Assembly (NCBI RefSeq): GCF_900094705.1
Contig: NZ_FMAR01000004.1
Span: 348,430 to 412,429, forward strand
DNA from: Chitinophaga costaii
Lineage (GTDB): Bacteria; Bacteroidota; Bacteroidia; Chitinophagales; Chitinophagaceae
Reading direction: 5' to 3'
Length of the DNA: 64,000 nt
In this document: positions 1 to 8,526 of the stretch, in pieces
Position numbering within the stretch: the first letter of the stretch is position 1
How the letters are laid out: every line of letters starts with the position of its first letter
Program-made: the position numbers and the translations under genes
The notes under the pieces: generated by a model
What the model saw: only the letters and a program-made list of their open reading frames with translations
Told to the model about the DNA's origin: nothing
Database searches by the model: none

Positions 1-1
1 C

Positions 2-457
2 CGGCAGGAGGATGATTTTGCGTTAAATGAAATATCCACGGTGAGTAGCCAGTTAAATGACATTTTCGGCAACATTAACCTGGGCGGTATTTTTATCGGC
101 GGTTTTGCATTGATTGTAGGCGGTTTTGGGATTGCCAATATTATGTTTGTAACGGTAAAAGAGCGTACCAAGATCATCGGGTTGAAAAAGGCAATAGGAG
201 CGCGGCAGCGTATTATCTTGTCTGAATTTTTGCTGGAATCTATCATGCTTTGCCTGGTGGGCGGAACGCTGGGCATTCTTATTATCTGGGGGCTTACTGC
301 ACTGGTAAATAAATTCACCTCATTTGAGCTGATCATGACGGCGGGCAATATTATCCTGGGGCTGCTGGTATCTGTGATCACCGGTATATTATCAGGTTTT
401 ATCCCGGCATTTAACGCCTCCCGGCTCAATGCGGTAGTGGCCATCCGGAGCAACTGA
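2..457 (+). CDS. ABC transporter permease, MacB/FtsX type (3' end only)
   Basis: The reading frame is open from the first bases of the window, so the gene starts upstream and only about the last 151 residues are present. They hold three hydrophobic segments and the MacB/FtsX-type signature: GGFGIANIMFVTVKERTKII followed by GLKKAIGA, then a last membrane pair ending in PAFNASRLNAVVAIRSN. In this family the C-terminal part of the permease works with an ATPase to move lipoproteins, peptides or drugs, or to transmit force across the inner membrane. The substrate cannot be told from the C-terminus. The ATPase partner would lie outside the window. The gene ends 35 bases before tsaD. Confidence 0.85.
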   Translation, partial: RQEDDFALNEISTVSSQLNDIFGNINLGGIFIGGFALIVGGFGIANIMFVTVKERTKIIGLKKAIGARQRIILSEFLLESIMLCLVGGTLGILIIWGLTALVNKFTSFELIMTAGNIILGLLVSVITGILSGFIPAFNASRLNAVVAIRSN

Positions 458-479
458 GTTCTGGGATACTACATTTTGT

Positions 480-487
480 TACCTTTG
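480..487 (+). promoter_or_regulatory. Bacteroidota-type -7 element for tsaD
   Basis: TACCTTTG matches the Bacteroidota -7 consensus TAnnTTTG and ends five bases before the tsaD ATG. Transcription would start at or next to the ATG, giving a nearly leaderless message. No convincing -33 TTTG is seen at the usual distance, so the call is moderate. Confidence 0.5.
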
Positions 488-492
488 CGGGC

Positions 493-1491
493 ATGTCTAT
501 TAATATTCTGGCTATAGAATCTTCCTGCGATGAAACCAGCGCTGCTGTGATTAAAGACGGCAGGATTTATTCCAATTTCATTGCCAACCAAACGGTACAT
601 GAGCAATATGGCGGGGTGGTGCCGGAGCTGGCTTCCCGCGCTCACCAGGAAAATATAGTGCCTGTGGTGGATCAGGCTTTGAAAACAGCTGGTATTGCAA
701 CTTCGGATCTTACGGCTATTGCTTTTACCCAATCGCCTGGCCTTATTGGTTCCTTGTTGGTAGGCAGTTGTTTTGCCAAGGCCATGGCTCTTGCGCTGAA
801 CCTTCCCCTTATTGCCGTACAACATATGGATGCCCATGTGATGGCAAATTTTATTGAAGCTCCTACACCTGCTTTTCCCTTCCTTTGCCTGACAGTTTCC
901 GGTGGCCATACCCAAATTGTGTTGTGCAAGGATTACCTGCATATGGAGATCATCGGCAAGACGTTAGATGATGCTGCCGGCGAGGCTTTCGATAAGAGCG
1001 CCAAGCTGCTGGGACTACCTTACCCTGGTGGCCCCTTAATTGATAAATATGCACAACTGGGCAATGCCCACCGCTTTAAATTTACCGAACCACAGATACC
1101 TGGGCTAGACTTTTCTTTCAGCGGATTAAAGACGGGCATCCTGTATTTTTTACAGGAGAATTTACAAAAGGATCCTTTATTTATTGAACATCATTTGCAT
1201 GATATCTGCGCCAGCATCCAGGAAAGGATTGTTAGTATTTTGTTGAATAAACTACGGAAGGCCGCACAGGAAACCGGCGTTCGGCAAATAGGCATTGCAG
1301 GCGGCGTAAGTGCCAATAGTGGCTTGCGCAAGGCTATTTTAGCCATGGGTGCAGCGCAAGGATGGCAAGTGTTTATTCCTAAGTTTGAATATTGTACAGA
1401 CAATGCAGCGATGATTGCCATTACCGCGCATTATAAGTATCTGGCCGGAGAGTTTGTTGGGCTGGATGTGGTGCCGAGTCCACGTACCTAA
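493..1491 (+). CDS. tsaD: tRNA N6-adenosine threonylcarbamoyltransferase TsaD
   Basis: The 332-residue protein has the usual TsaD/Kae1/Gcp length. TsaD transfers threonylcarbamoyl from TC-AMP to A37 of tRNAs that read ANN codons, acting with TsaB and TsaE in the cytoplasm. Visible signatures are the N-terminal IESSCDETSAA, the metal-binding HMDAH, SGGHTQIV of the ASKHA nucleotide fold, DDAAGEAFDK, and a C-terminal GGVSANSGLR and YCTDNAAM. The start ATG at 493 follows directly after a -7 promoter element. TsaB and TsaE partners are not next to it. An array of short tandem repeats begins at its stop codon. The assignment is firm. Confidence 0.97.
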   Translation: MSINILAIESSCDETSAAVIKDGRIYSNFIANQTVHEQYGGVVPELASRAHQENIVPVVDQALKTAGIATSDLTAIAFTQSPGLIGSLLVGSCFAKAMALALNLPLIAVQHMDAHVMANFIEAPTPAFPFLCLTVSGGHTQIVLCKDYLHMEIIGKTLDDAAGEAFDKSAKLLGLPYPGGPLIDKYAQLGNAHRFKFTEPQIPGLDFSFSGLKTGILYFLQENLQKDPLFIEHHLHDICASIQERIVSILLNKLRKAAQETGVRQIGIAGGVSANSGLRKAILAMGAAQGWQVFIPKFEYCTDNAAMIAITAHYKYLAGEFVGLDVVPSPRT

Positions 1492-1590
1492 TTATGAATT
1501 ATGAATTATGAATTATGAATTCTTAATTATGAATTGTGAATTATGAATTATGAATTATGAATTGTGAATTATGAATTTATAATTATGAAT
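1490..1590 (+). repeat. Heptamer tandem repeat array (ATTATGA-type)
   Basis: About 100 bases are built almost entirely of a degenerate seven-base unit, AATTATG or its variant AATTGTG. There are short interruptions at CTTAATT and TTATAATT. The array starts on the last bases of tsaD and ends just before the trmN-like gene. Such simple repeats expand and contract by slippage. Every repeat carries TGA or TAA stops, so it does not code. Confidence 0.9.
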
Positions 1591-1631
1591 GTTGGGGGGA
1601 GTTGCTGGTTGTTATTTTTTTAGGATGGGTT

Positions 1632-2351
1632 ATGGGCAATCATTATTTTAAGTTTAAGCAGTTTGTGGTAATGCAGGAGCGCTGTGCGATGAAGGTTTGT
1701 ACGGATGCTTGTTTGTTGGGGGGTTATAGTGCGCGGTATTTGAGGGGAAGTAAGGGAGTAGAAAGGGTGTTGGATATTGGGACGGGTACAGGGTTACTGA
1801 GTTTGATGGGGGCGCAGCAAAGCGGGGCTTCTTTTGTAGGGGTGGAAATGGATGCAGTTGCTTGCCTTCAGGCGAAGGAGAATTTTGCGGCGTCGCCGTG
1901 GAAGGAACGGCTGGAGGCGGTTTGTGGGGATGTTCGCTCTTTCGTGGCCCCTGCGCCGTTTGATTTTATTGTTACAAATCCACCTTTTTATGAGGATGAT
2001 CTGAAAAGTGGCGATGCCTTGCGTAATCAGGCCATGCATGCTACCCGTTTACGGTTTCCCGAATTGCTGGGGGTAATAAAATTGCAACTGCGTGCGGGCG
2101 GAGCATTCGCGGTGCTGTTGCCAAACATTTCTTTTGCTACATTTCAAGCGCTGGCGATGGCAGAGGGTTATCATTTACAACGGGCTTTACATATTCGGAA
2201 TAGGATGGGGGCGCCGTTGTTCCGTAGCATTGGAATTTTTACGGATAGGGCCGTGGAGGCGGCAGTAGAGGAGATGGAGATTTACGGGGAAGCCAGGCAA
2301 TATACGCCGGCATTTACAGATTTACTGAAGGATTATTATTTGTATTTGTAA
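1632..2351 (+). CDS. tRNA1(Val) A37 N6-methyltransferase-like (TrmN6/YfiC)
   Basis: This is a 239-residue class I SAM-dependent methyltransferase. The opening FKFKQF and the following QERCAMKVCTDACLLG are typical of the TrmN6/YfiC family, which methylates A37 of tRNA1-Val. Motif I is DIGTGTGLLSLMGA around residues 48-61. The adenine-N6 catalytic motif NPPFY is at 116-120. The ATG at 1632 is chosen because it begins MGNHYFKFKQF as in the family; an earlier in-frame TTG at 1602 would add an untypical hydrophobic leader. The gene sits alone between the heptamer array and a long gap. Another N6-adenine methyltransferase of the same fold is the main alternative. Confidence 0.85.
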   Translation: MGNHYFKFKQFVVMQERCAMKVCTDACLLGGYSARYLRGSKGVERVLDIGTGTGLLSLMGAQQSGASFVGVEMDAVACLQAKENFAASPWKERLEAVCGDVRSFVAPAPFDFIVTNPPFYEDDLKSGDALRNQAMHATRLRFPELLGVIKLQLRAGGAFAVLLPNISFATFQALAMAEGYHLQRALHIRNRMGAPLFRSIGIFTDRAVEAAVEEMEIYGEARQYTPAFTDLLKDYYLYL

Positions 2352-2703
2352 GTTGGCTTGCTATGAGAGTAAGGATCATGCATTATAAAAGCAGATCTAG
2401 TTTTACTGTATTTTTCGTACTGGATCATTTTTAAACGGCGCGCCTGCGCCAACTTTATCCTGTCAAAAACAAAAGGACAATTTTATGGAACAACCACTAA
2501 AAGCCAGCGTAGCCTTTGTTATATAAAACCGTAAAAAAAATTGGTAAGATGGAATATTGTTTACCAACTGCTGTGTATGTGGTGCATCGCTGGTTGTTGT
2601 ACGGAGGTGATGTTTGACCAGGTGAGCAATATTAATTAAAAAAACACTTTTTTCGGTGCAGCTTTATTGCTGGATGTGGGTATAAGTTTTTTATAAAGGT
2701 TTA
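2352..2703. other. Intergenic region, no supported gene
   Basis: About 350 bases hold no convincing gene. Two tiny plus-strand ORFs of 13 and 22 codons (2485-2526 and 2549-2617) each have an ATG. The first follows an AAAGGA-like purine stretch, but neither resembles a known peptide. A strong plus-strand terminator follows at 2704, so some plus-strand transcript, from the methyltransferase or a small RNA, probably crosses this stretch. Confidence 0.5.
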
Positions 2704-2737
2704 CCCTCCAGGGGCTTTTTTCCTGGAGGGTTTTTTT
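2704..2737 (+). terminator. Rho-independent terminator
   Basis: Perfect 9-bp arms, CCCTCCAGG (2704-2712) and CCTGGAGGG (2722-2730), enclose a 9-base loop and are followed by seven T on the plus strand. It ends plus-strand transcription. It abuts the stop codon of the convergent minus-strand gene at 2739 but has no T tract in that direction. Confidence 0.85.
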
Positions 2738-2738
2738 A

Positions 2739-3953
2739 TTACTGGCGGTTTGACAGGTAATCTTGCAGGTAGCTAAACACTGGGGTAAGGCTACCTTTTT
2801 TTATAATAGTAGCCCGCTGTAACAATTCTGATTTGGGCAAGAGCAATTCATCAAAAACATATTTCATTAATTGGTCGCCGAAATAGTGAGAGGCATCGCG
2901 GGGCAATTCGTTGGGCAGGTTACCTACACACATCATGTCTACGCTGCCAGCCAGGTGGGGAGCGGTTTTGCTGCGTTGCTGGCGGTTTACGCCGTACACG
3001 GGTGCATCGATAGTGCCATCGCCCAGGTTGCAGGGAATGGAGCCGCTGGCATCGTCGGTGATGTCGGCGATCACTTGAATGCGGAAGTGAGGGCTTTTCA
3101 GGTCTTCCCAACTGAATAATGGCTCCATGCGCTCGTCCCAGTAAATACCGTTGATCAACAGGTCGGCGGCTCGTACGAAGGGGCGGAAGCGGCATTCGTA
3201 ATTTTCGGGGTGGTGGTGAAAGTCCAGCCGGTTGTAGGTTTTGTCCTTCCTGTGAAGATATAGCTCCCCTGCTTTAAGCTGGGTGTATACGGGGTATTCG
3301 AAATCCTGCATGAGCAGGGCATCGGGTGTTACATATTTAATGCCCAGGAGCCCCATAATTTCCAATGTGCCTGCAGTAACGCGGCCTGATCCGGTGATGG
3401 CGATTTTCATGGGAGGTAGTTTTACGCCAAAGTAGTGACTGATCAGTTCTTGGAAGTCGTGGCAGGCATGTACCCGTTTGAGGTGAAAGGTGCCGGTGCG
3501 CTGCCCATAGGTCATGAGGCCATTGTGTGCGCCTACAACGCCGGCAAAAAAACCGAAACCCAACATGCGCTGTCCGTCGCTGTGGGTGAGGCATTCATAA
3601 TCGACAAGGGTAATGTTTTTTGATGCGATGGTTTGCAACAGCTGCTGGTTATAAGGTTGTTTTTTCTTAGTGTGGGAAAAAAACAGGTAGGTTTTGCCAG
3701 CTATTAGCAGTTCGGGTGGTACTTCTTTTATACCTAATAAAATGTCGCAGTGCTCCATATCGTCGGCTACTTCAATGCCGGCGGCGGTATATTCAGCATC
3801 GGTATAGCAACGATGGGGCGAGGGTTGTGCGATCATTTTTACGTGGGGGTAGTGCTGCTGTATCCAGTGGCATTGCAGGGGGGTAAAGGCTACCCGGTTA
3901 TCTTGTGGAATTTTGGCCTCCCGGATCAGCCCTATGCGAAATTGTTTTTCCAT
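2739..3953 (-). CDS. Saccharopine/alanine dehydrogenase-like NAD(P)-dependent oxidoreductase
   Basis: This 404-residue protein has the AlaDh/PNT fold. The N-terminal half carries IGLIREAKIPQDNRVAFTP, the signature of alanine dehydrogenase, transhydrogenase alpha and lysine-forming saccharopine dehydrogenase. The middle has KTYLFFSHTKKKQPYN, as in eukaryotic-type saccharopine dehydrogenases. A Rossmann segment around KIAITGSGRVTAGTLEIM follows. SIPCNLGDGTIDAPVYG near the C-terminus is also typical of the saccharopine branch. The likely reaction is oxidative deamination or reductive condensation on an amino acid using NAD(P)H. The ATG at 3953 gives MEKQFRIGLIREAK; the upstream in-frame extension to 4064 has no family similarity. 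Substrate is not settled by sequence. Confidence 0.8.
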   Translation of the reverse strand: MEKQFRIGLIREAKIPQDNRVAFTPLQCHWIQQHYPHVKMIAQPSPHRCYTDAEYTAAGIEVADDMEHCDILLGIKEVPPELLIAGKTYLFFSHTKKKQPYNQQLLQTIASKNITLVDYECLTHSDGQRMLGFGFFAGVVGAHNGLMTYGQRTGTFHLKRVHACHDFQELISHYFGVKLPPMKIAITGSGRVTAGTLEIMGLLGIKYVTPDALLMQDFEYPVYTQLKAGELYLHRKDKTYNRLDFHHHPENYECRFRPFVRAADLLINGIYWDERMEPLFSWEDLKSPHFRIQVIADITDDASGSIPCNLGDGTIDAPVYGVNRQQRSKTAPHLAGSVDMMCVGNLPNELPRDASHYFGDQLMKYVFDELLLPKSELLQRATIIKKGSLTPVFSYLQDYLSNRQ

Positions 3954-4064
3954 CTGGTAATTTAAGGAGAAAAAGTATAGCATGTATGGGGTACAAGGAA
4001 GCAAAAAAGAGGGAGGCATTCTTTCGCCCTTTGAGGCGGAAGAATGCCCAAGGATAACCGGCAC

Positions 4065-4745
4065 TTATTCAATCGTGTAATGTTCAAAATCTGCTTTGGC
4101 TAATTGTTTAGTTGTTTTTGTTTTTTTGCCGATCTGTTTAAGGTAGCGATACCCGATTTCGGTGCGATTGTGGAGGTTCCAGTGGCGCACACCGTCGTAT
4201 TCAAAGGTGGTGTATACTTCGAAGTGCAGGCTGCCGAAGCCGCTTTGCTCGGCCAGGGTGAAAGTGCCATGTTGTATGATAAATTTTCAGAAAGGATCTA
4301 TACCACTAGCCCCGCCTTCTTCCTTGTTGGCCAGGCAATGGTTGTTTTTCATTACTTCCCTCAGCTTGCCGTTAGCGCCCCGAATGAGTAGTTTTACTGT
4401 CCTGGGTTTTAGCGTCAGATCGCGGTAGTTGCTATCGGCTTCCTGGGTATCGGTGAGCAAAATCAGCGCGTCTCGTTTGTTATTGTCTGCGTCGAGGTCG
4501 CCGTATTGCCAGCGGGTGATGGTAAAACTGGCTTCATTAAATTGCTGCAATTCGGAAGGGGCGGCTTCATTAGTGTGTGGTGGCTGCCTTTTAACGGCTG
4601 TGCGGGGGTTACACTGCTTCGGCTTTTTGGGCGAAGATTTTAGGGCAACAGCATGTTTTTCCTGGAAATCGTAGTTGGACGCATGTGGCCCGGGTTTCAT
4701 AGCCATGCAATAAAGCAATAGCGGGAACAAGCAAATCTTTTTCAT
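4065..4745 (-). pseudogene. Secreted protein gene split by an in-frame TGA (XAC2610-like)
   Basis: The frame starting MKKICLFPLLLYCMAM (signal peptide) reads 152 residues to a TGA at 4287-4289. The same frame then stays open for 73 more codons to TAA at 4065-4067. The downstream part is compositionally normal protein, with QHGTFTLAEQSGFGSLHFEV and then WNLHNRTEIGYRYLKQI. It looks like the C-terminus of the same secreted domain (GNGKL, DPF, hydrophobic strand, Arg-Tyr-rich end) seen in XAC2610-like periplasmic proteins. The full length would be 226 codons. The simplest reading is a recent nonsense mutation; sequencing error or readthrough are alternatives. A -7-like TAAATTTG lies on the minus strand at 4781-4788. 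Function is unknown. Confidence 0.7.
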
Positions 4746-5106
4746 GGTCTTTCTGGTATTTGGATAAAATAAGTTGCTGGCAAATTTAGCTGTGAAAAGA
4801 GGGGAAATGGCGTATGTGTATAAAATTATAAGGAAATGTGTAAAAATATTAAAATATATATCAGGTGGTTGTTCAGTGGAAATTGCGGGTTGTAAGGGTT
4901 ATGGGCTAACCAGCATCCTTCATTTAAAAATCAGATAAATACAGGCATGGAATGGAGCAAAATATTTAGTAATGCCAGGAAGCAGGAGGTGGCGCCGTTG
5001 CGAACATGGGCAGCCGTAAAAGCTGGATAGTGGCTATATTCCACGAAACGTGCAGCATAAGGAATAGGCACAGGATTTGGTATTTTGCATTAAATTTTAA
5101 ATAGAC
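4746..5106. other. Divergent intergenic region, no gene seen
   Basis: About 360 AT-rich bases separate the divergent pseudogene and histidine kinase gene. I see a candidate minus-strand -7 element (TAAATTTG, 4781-4788) for the pseudogene. Just upstream of the kinase there is TATTTTG at 5081-5087, a partial -7 match. No small gene or strong hairpin is apparent. Confidence 0.5.
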
Positions 5107-7860
5107 ATGCCTGAGAATGATTTGCTGGCTGGTGAAGACCAACTCCGTTATGTGCTGAATGCAGCTGGTATTGGTACCTGGGATGTGGACGTTGCCCGCA
5201 ATAGAGTATTCTGGGATGAACGCTGCAAGGTATTGTTTGGATTTACTTCTACTGACCACGCAAGTTTCACAGACACCTTTCAATATGTACAAAATGACGA
5301 CCGGGAAGCGGTTCGGCAAGCTATAAATACCGCTTTGCATCCATCATCTGGCGGGTATTACGACATGCGCTACCGCACTGTAAATCCGGATACAGGCAAA
5401 GAAACCTGGTTACAGTCGCAAGGGCGTGCCATTTTTAACGAAAAAGGCGAGGCCGTTAGATTCTCCGGTATTGCGCGCGACATTTCCGAATCCATCCGGA
5501 CTATGGAAAAAATGGAGATTGCAGAAAGGCACGCCCAGCTTGCGCTGGAAGCTGCCGGTGCAGGTTCTTTTTCTATAGATTTTATGACGGGGCAGATAAT
5601 GAGTTCTTCTTCTGTTGCCTACCTGCTCACGGGCGATCCGGATGCCGAGGCTACCAGGGAAATGTTCTTTGAACAGGTGCATCCAGACGACCGGTCTGTA
5701 CAGGAAAAGGCTTATGCTATTGCCATCGAAACTTTGCGGTTGCGCTATGATGCACGGTTTGTGTGGAAAGACGGATCTGTTCATTGGATAAAAGTAGTGG
5801 GCCAGTATTATAAAGATTCACATGACGAGCTAACTTCTTTTCATGGCATTGTGATCAACATAGAGGCGGAGGTGAAGGGACGGAAGGAACAGCAAAAATT
5901 AGTAACGCTGGTAGAAAAGAGCAGCGACATTATCCTCACGGTGGATCTTCTTTTGAACATTACCTATGCGAATGCCACAGCCATAGAAGTTTTGGGGTTG
6001 GGCAGTAAAGAGGAGGGCCTTTCTCGAAACCTTAAAGATCTTTGCCGGGCATTTAAAGGGAATGAGATAGAAGCTGCATTGCAGGATGCAAAGTGGGAAG
6101 GTATGCAGCATTATAGCAACCTGAAAACGGGTGAATGTATTCCTGTGCATTCCCATATTTTCAGGCTGGATAGTCCGCTAAACGGCAGGCCTATTGCACT
6201 GGCCATGGTGGCGCGTGACATGCGCAGCGAGCTGGCTTCGCAGGAAGCATTGCGCAATAGTGAGACGCTGTTCCGTACTATATTGAAGCAGGCACCGGTA
6301 GGTATTTCTTTGCTCAAAGGCCGGGATTTAATTATTGAAACGGCCAACCTGCATATATTGGATTTATGGGGTAAAAATGAATCTATCATAAATTTGCCAT
6401 TATTAGAAGGATTGCCGGAGTTAAAAACGCAGGGGATCTTTTCCTTGGTGCAAAATGTGTATGACACCGCCCAGCCCTATCATGGTTATGAATCAAAAAT
6501 AATGTTACAACGTAACGGGGTTCTGGCGGATGCCTACTTTAATTATGTAATGGCTCCTTTGTTAGAACCAGACGGAAAGCCCCGCGGTGTAATGGTAGTG
6601 GCCATTGATGTAACCGGGCAGGTATTGATGCGGCATAAAGAAATGGAGGCGCAAAAAACCTTGCAAAGTGCTGTGGAAATTGCGAATTTGGGTACCTGGC
6701 AATATCATCCTCTTACCGATAAATTCACGTGTTCTAACAGGATAAGGTCGTGGATGGGTGTTCCGGCATTCCAGGAAGTGCATTTGCAAGACGTGTACCA
6801 TGGCATGAACGATCCTGGAAAGTTGCAAGAAGCCCTTACCAAAGCTATGAAACCTGGCAGCGACGGACGTGTGAATGTGGAATATGAAATGCATAATATC
6901 AAGACCGGCGATTTCTATTTCATGCATACCCAGGGCCAGGCATTTTTTAACGAAGAAGAGCAATGTTACCTTGTATTGGGTACTACACAGGATATAACCA
7001 TTCAGCGGGAAGCAGAGCGTATGCTGGAACGGGAGGTAGCGGAGCGCACAGAAGAACTGGCCGCATCTACAGAAGAACTGGCGGCATCCAATGAAGAACT
7101 GGCGGCCACGAATGAAGAATTGCAGGAAAGCAATGACAACCTGTTGCGGTCTAACCTGGAACTGGAACAATATGCATATGTGGCTTCTCACGACTTACAG
7201 GAGCCGCTCCGAAAAATACAAGTATTCAGCAGCATGCTGCTTTCCCGTGAAAACTTGTCTGACGATGTAGAACCGTTGGTGGATAAGATCATTTTTTCTG
7301 CGCAGCGCATGGCTTTGCTAATTAAGGACTTGTTGGAATTTTCTCGCCTGTTGAAGTCGGACCCTGTTTTTAAGCCTACCAATCTTACCCGTATTATGAT
7401 GGCGGTGGAGAATGATTTTGAACTGATAATAAAGGAAAAAAAAGCCTATGTTCATATTGGCAAACTGCCTACTATACGGGCTTCCAGCCTGCAAATGAAC
7501 CAATTGTTTTACAACTTGCTAAGTAATGCATTAAAATTTACTGATCCAGGCAGGCACCCTCATATTGAAATTCATGGCCGTCCTATTTCGCACGATGAGG
7601 TGTCAAAGTATGTGAAACCTGACACGTTATCTAACTACTACGAGATTACGTTTACGGACAATGGAATTGGCTTTGAGGTGCAGTATACCGAGCAGATTTT
7701 CGAAGTATTTAAACGCCTGCATGGGCGGGAAATTTACCCGGGTTCGGGCATTGGCCTGGCATTGTGCCGGCGTATAGTGACCAACCACGGCGGGTATTTA
7801 TTTGCGGAATCAGAACCGGGGCATGGCACTACTTTTCATGTAATTTTGCCAGACCGTTAA
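5107..7860 (+). CDS. Multi-PAS sensor histidine kinase
   Basis: This 917-residue kinase has no obvious membrane segment, so it is probably cytoplasmic. About five PAS/PAC modules fill residues 10-630, marked by GIGTWDVD, YRTVNPDTGKETW, RDISESIR, ARDMRSEL, AIDVTGQV and GTTQDITIQREAE. A coiled coil at about 630-690 is built from repeated EELAAS/EELAAT heptads. The H-box SHDLQEPLR has the phospho-accepting His at residue 695. The N-box NQLFYNLLSNALKF, the G1 box FTDNGIGFE and the G2 box GSGIGLALCRRI follow. It should autophosphorylate in response to a ligand or redox cue read by PAS domains. No response regulator is adjacent, so the partner is unknown. The ATG at 5107 leads straight into the first PAS helix. 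Confidence 0.93.
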   Translation: MPENDLLAGEDQLRYVLNAAGIGTWDVDVARNRVFWDERCKVLFGFTSTDHASFTDTFQYVQNDDREAVRQAINTALHPSSGGYYDMRYRTVNPDTGKETWLQSQGRAIFNEKGEAVRFSGIARDISESIRTMEKMEIAERHAQLALEAAGAGSFSIDFMTGQIMSSSSVAYLLTGDPDAEATREMFFEQVHPDDRSVQEKAYAIAIETLRLRYDARFVWKDGSVHWIKVVGQYYKDSHDELTSFHGIVINIEAEVKGRKEQQKLVTLVEKSSDIILTVDLLLNITYANATAIEVLGLGSKEEGLSRNLKDLCRAFKGNEIEAALQDAKWEGMQHYSNLKTGECIPVHSHIFRLDSPLNGRPIALAMVARDMRSELASQEALRNSETLFRTILKQAPVGISLLKGRDLIIETANLHILDLWGKNESIINLPLLEGLPELKTQGIFSLVQNVYDTAQPYHGYESKIMLQRNGVLADAYFNYVMAPLLEPDGKPRGVMVVAIDVTGQVLMRHKEMEAQKTLQSAVEIANLGTWQYHPLTDKFTCSNRIRSWMGVPAFQEVHLQDVYHGMNDPGKLQEALTKAMKPGSDGRVNVEYEMHNIKTGDFYFMHTQGQAFFNEEEQCYLVLGTTQDITIQREAERMLEREVAERTEELAASTEELAASNEELAATNEELQESNDNLLRSNLELEQYAYVASHDLQEPLRKIQVFSSMLLSRENLSDDVEPLVDKIIFSAQRMALLIKDLLEFSRLLKSDPVFKPTNLTRIMMAVENDFELIIKEKKAYVHIGKLPTIRASSLQMNQLFYNLLSNALKFTDPGRHPHIEIHGRPISHDEVSKYVKPDTLSNYYEITFTDNGIGFEVQYTEQIFEVFKRLHGREIYPGSGIGLALCRRIVTNHGGYLFAESEPGHGTTFHVILPDR

Positions 7861-7876
7861 CGGGTAGGTATATATG

Positions 7877-7907
7877 AAAATGGCCGGGAACAATTTCCGG
7901 CCATTTT
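7877..7907. terminator. Bidirectional terminator between convergent genes
   Basis: Perfect 11-bp arms AAAATGGCCGG (7877-7887) and CCGGCCATTTT (7897-7907) enclose a 9-base loop. T runs on the plus strand and A runs on the other side let it serve both the histidine kinase and the convergent J-domain gene. Confidence 0.85.
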
Positions 7908-7934
7908 TATTGATTACAATTGCTATGATTGGAT

Positions 7935-8384
7935 TTATACTTCCATGGCCTTAGCCACTTTGCGGTAAACGTATTCATGAAATACGTGGCGGCGGCAGAA
8001 GCGGCCGGGCGTGTCTGAGTTGATCAACTTCACATAAATGGCTTTTGGCACATCAAAATATTCGTAGCTGCTGCCGTCCTGGAAAACCAAAGTGAGCGTG
8101 GATTTAGTGAAAGAGAAGTCGGCCACGGGCGAAGCATTCACCGTTTCGGTGTATTGGGGTAATGCCTGTTCTATGGTTTCTGGAGCTACGCTTACGAGAA
8201 AGTTGTAGGCTTCGATCAGTTCCTTGCTTTTGGCTTCAGCTTCCAGTTTGGCGGCTTCTGCTGCGGTGGCAAATTTGTCGGGATGCCATTCTTTCATCAG
8301 GTTGCGGTAAATGGTTTTCAATTCCTTTACCTCGGTCGTTTTACTAACGCCCAATAATTTGCGGTATGCTGTTATGTTACTCAT
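7935..8384 (-). CDS. J-domain protein with C-terminal KTSC domain
   Basis: This is a 149-residue protein. Residues 5-68 form a J-domain, with YRKLLGV, helix II YRNLMKEWHPDKF carrying the invariant HPD, and IEAYNFL. J-domains stimulate DnaK ATPase. Residues 85-145 match the KTSC domain: LTLVFQDGSSYEYFDVP, then YVKLINSDTPGRF, ending in a tyrosine-rich tail. KTSC is a small domain of unclear role found alone or fused to other domains. The ATG at 8384 begins directly at the J-domain and is preceded by a -7 element; the in-frame ATG at 8405 would add seven unrelated residues. It probably recruits Hsp70 to a client recognised by KTSC (inference). Confidence 0.88.
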   Translation of the reverse strand: MSNITAYRKLLGVSKTTEVKELKTIYRNLMKEWHPDKFATAAEAAKLEAEAKSKELIEAYNFLVSVAPETIEQALPQYTETVNASPVADFSFTKSTLTLVFQDGSSYEYFDVPKAIYVKLINSDTPGRFCRRHVFHEYVYRKVAKAMEV

Positions 8385-8402
8385 GATTTGTTTAATGCCG
8401 CG

Positions 8403-8410
8403 CAAATGTA
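8403..8410 (-). promoter_or_regulatory. -7 promoter element for the J-domain gene
   Basis: On the minus strand TACATTTG matches TAnnTTTG and lies 18 bases before the ATG at 8384. The implied leader is about 14 bases. No clear -33 TTTG is seen, only a CTG at roughly the right distance. Confidence 0.45.
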
Positions 8411-8526
8411 CTGTAAATACGGCAGTTCTCCCAGGCTGGTATGTCAGGAGATGGTAATCCTTTTAAGGGCAGGCTTTTAAAGACTAGCATGCGGTAGTGA
8501 AAAAGGAGCCTCTGCCGGGGCTGGCA

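Noticed and set aside
1490..1590. CRISPR array
   Set aside because: The unit is only seven bases with no spacers, so it is a simple tandem repeat.
2485..2617. Two tiny plus-strand ORFs upstream of the 2704 terminator
   Set aside because: Thirteen and 22 codons, no recognisable peptide and no clear promoter.
4287..4289. TGA as a selenocysteine codon
   Set aside because: No stem-loop with SECIS features is apparent after the codon and the protein type is not a known selenoprotein; nonsense mutation is simpler.
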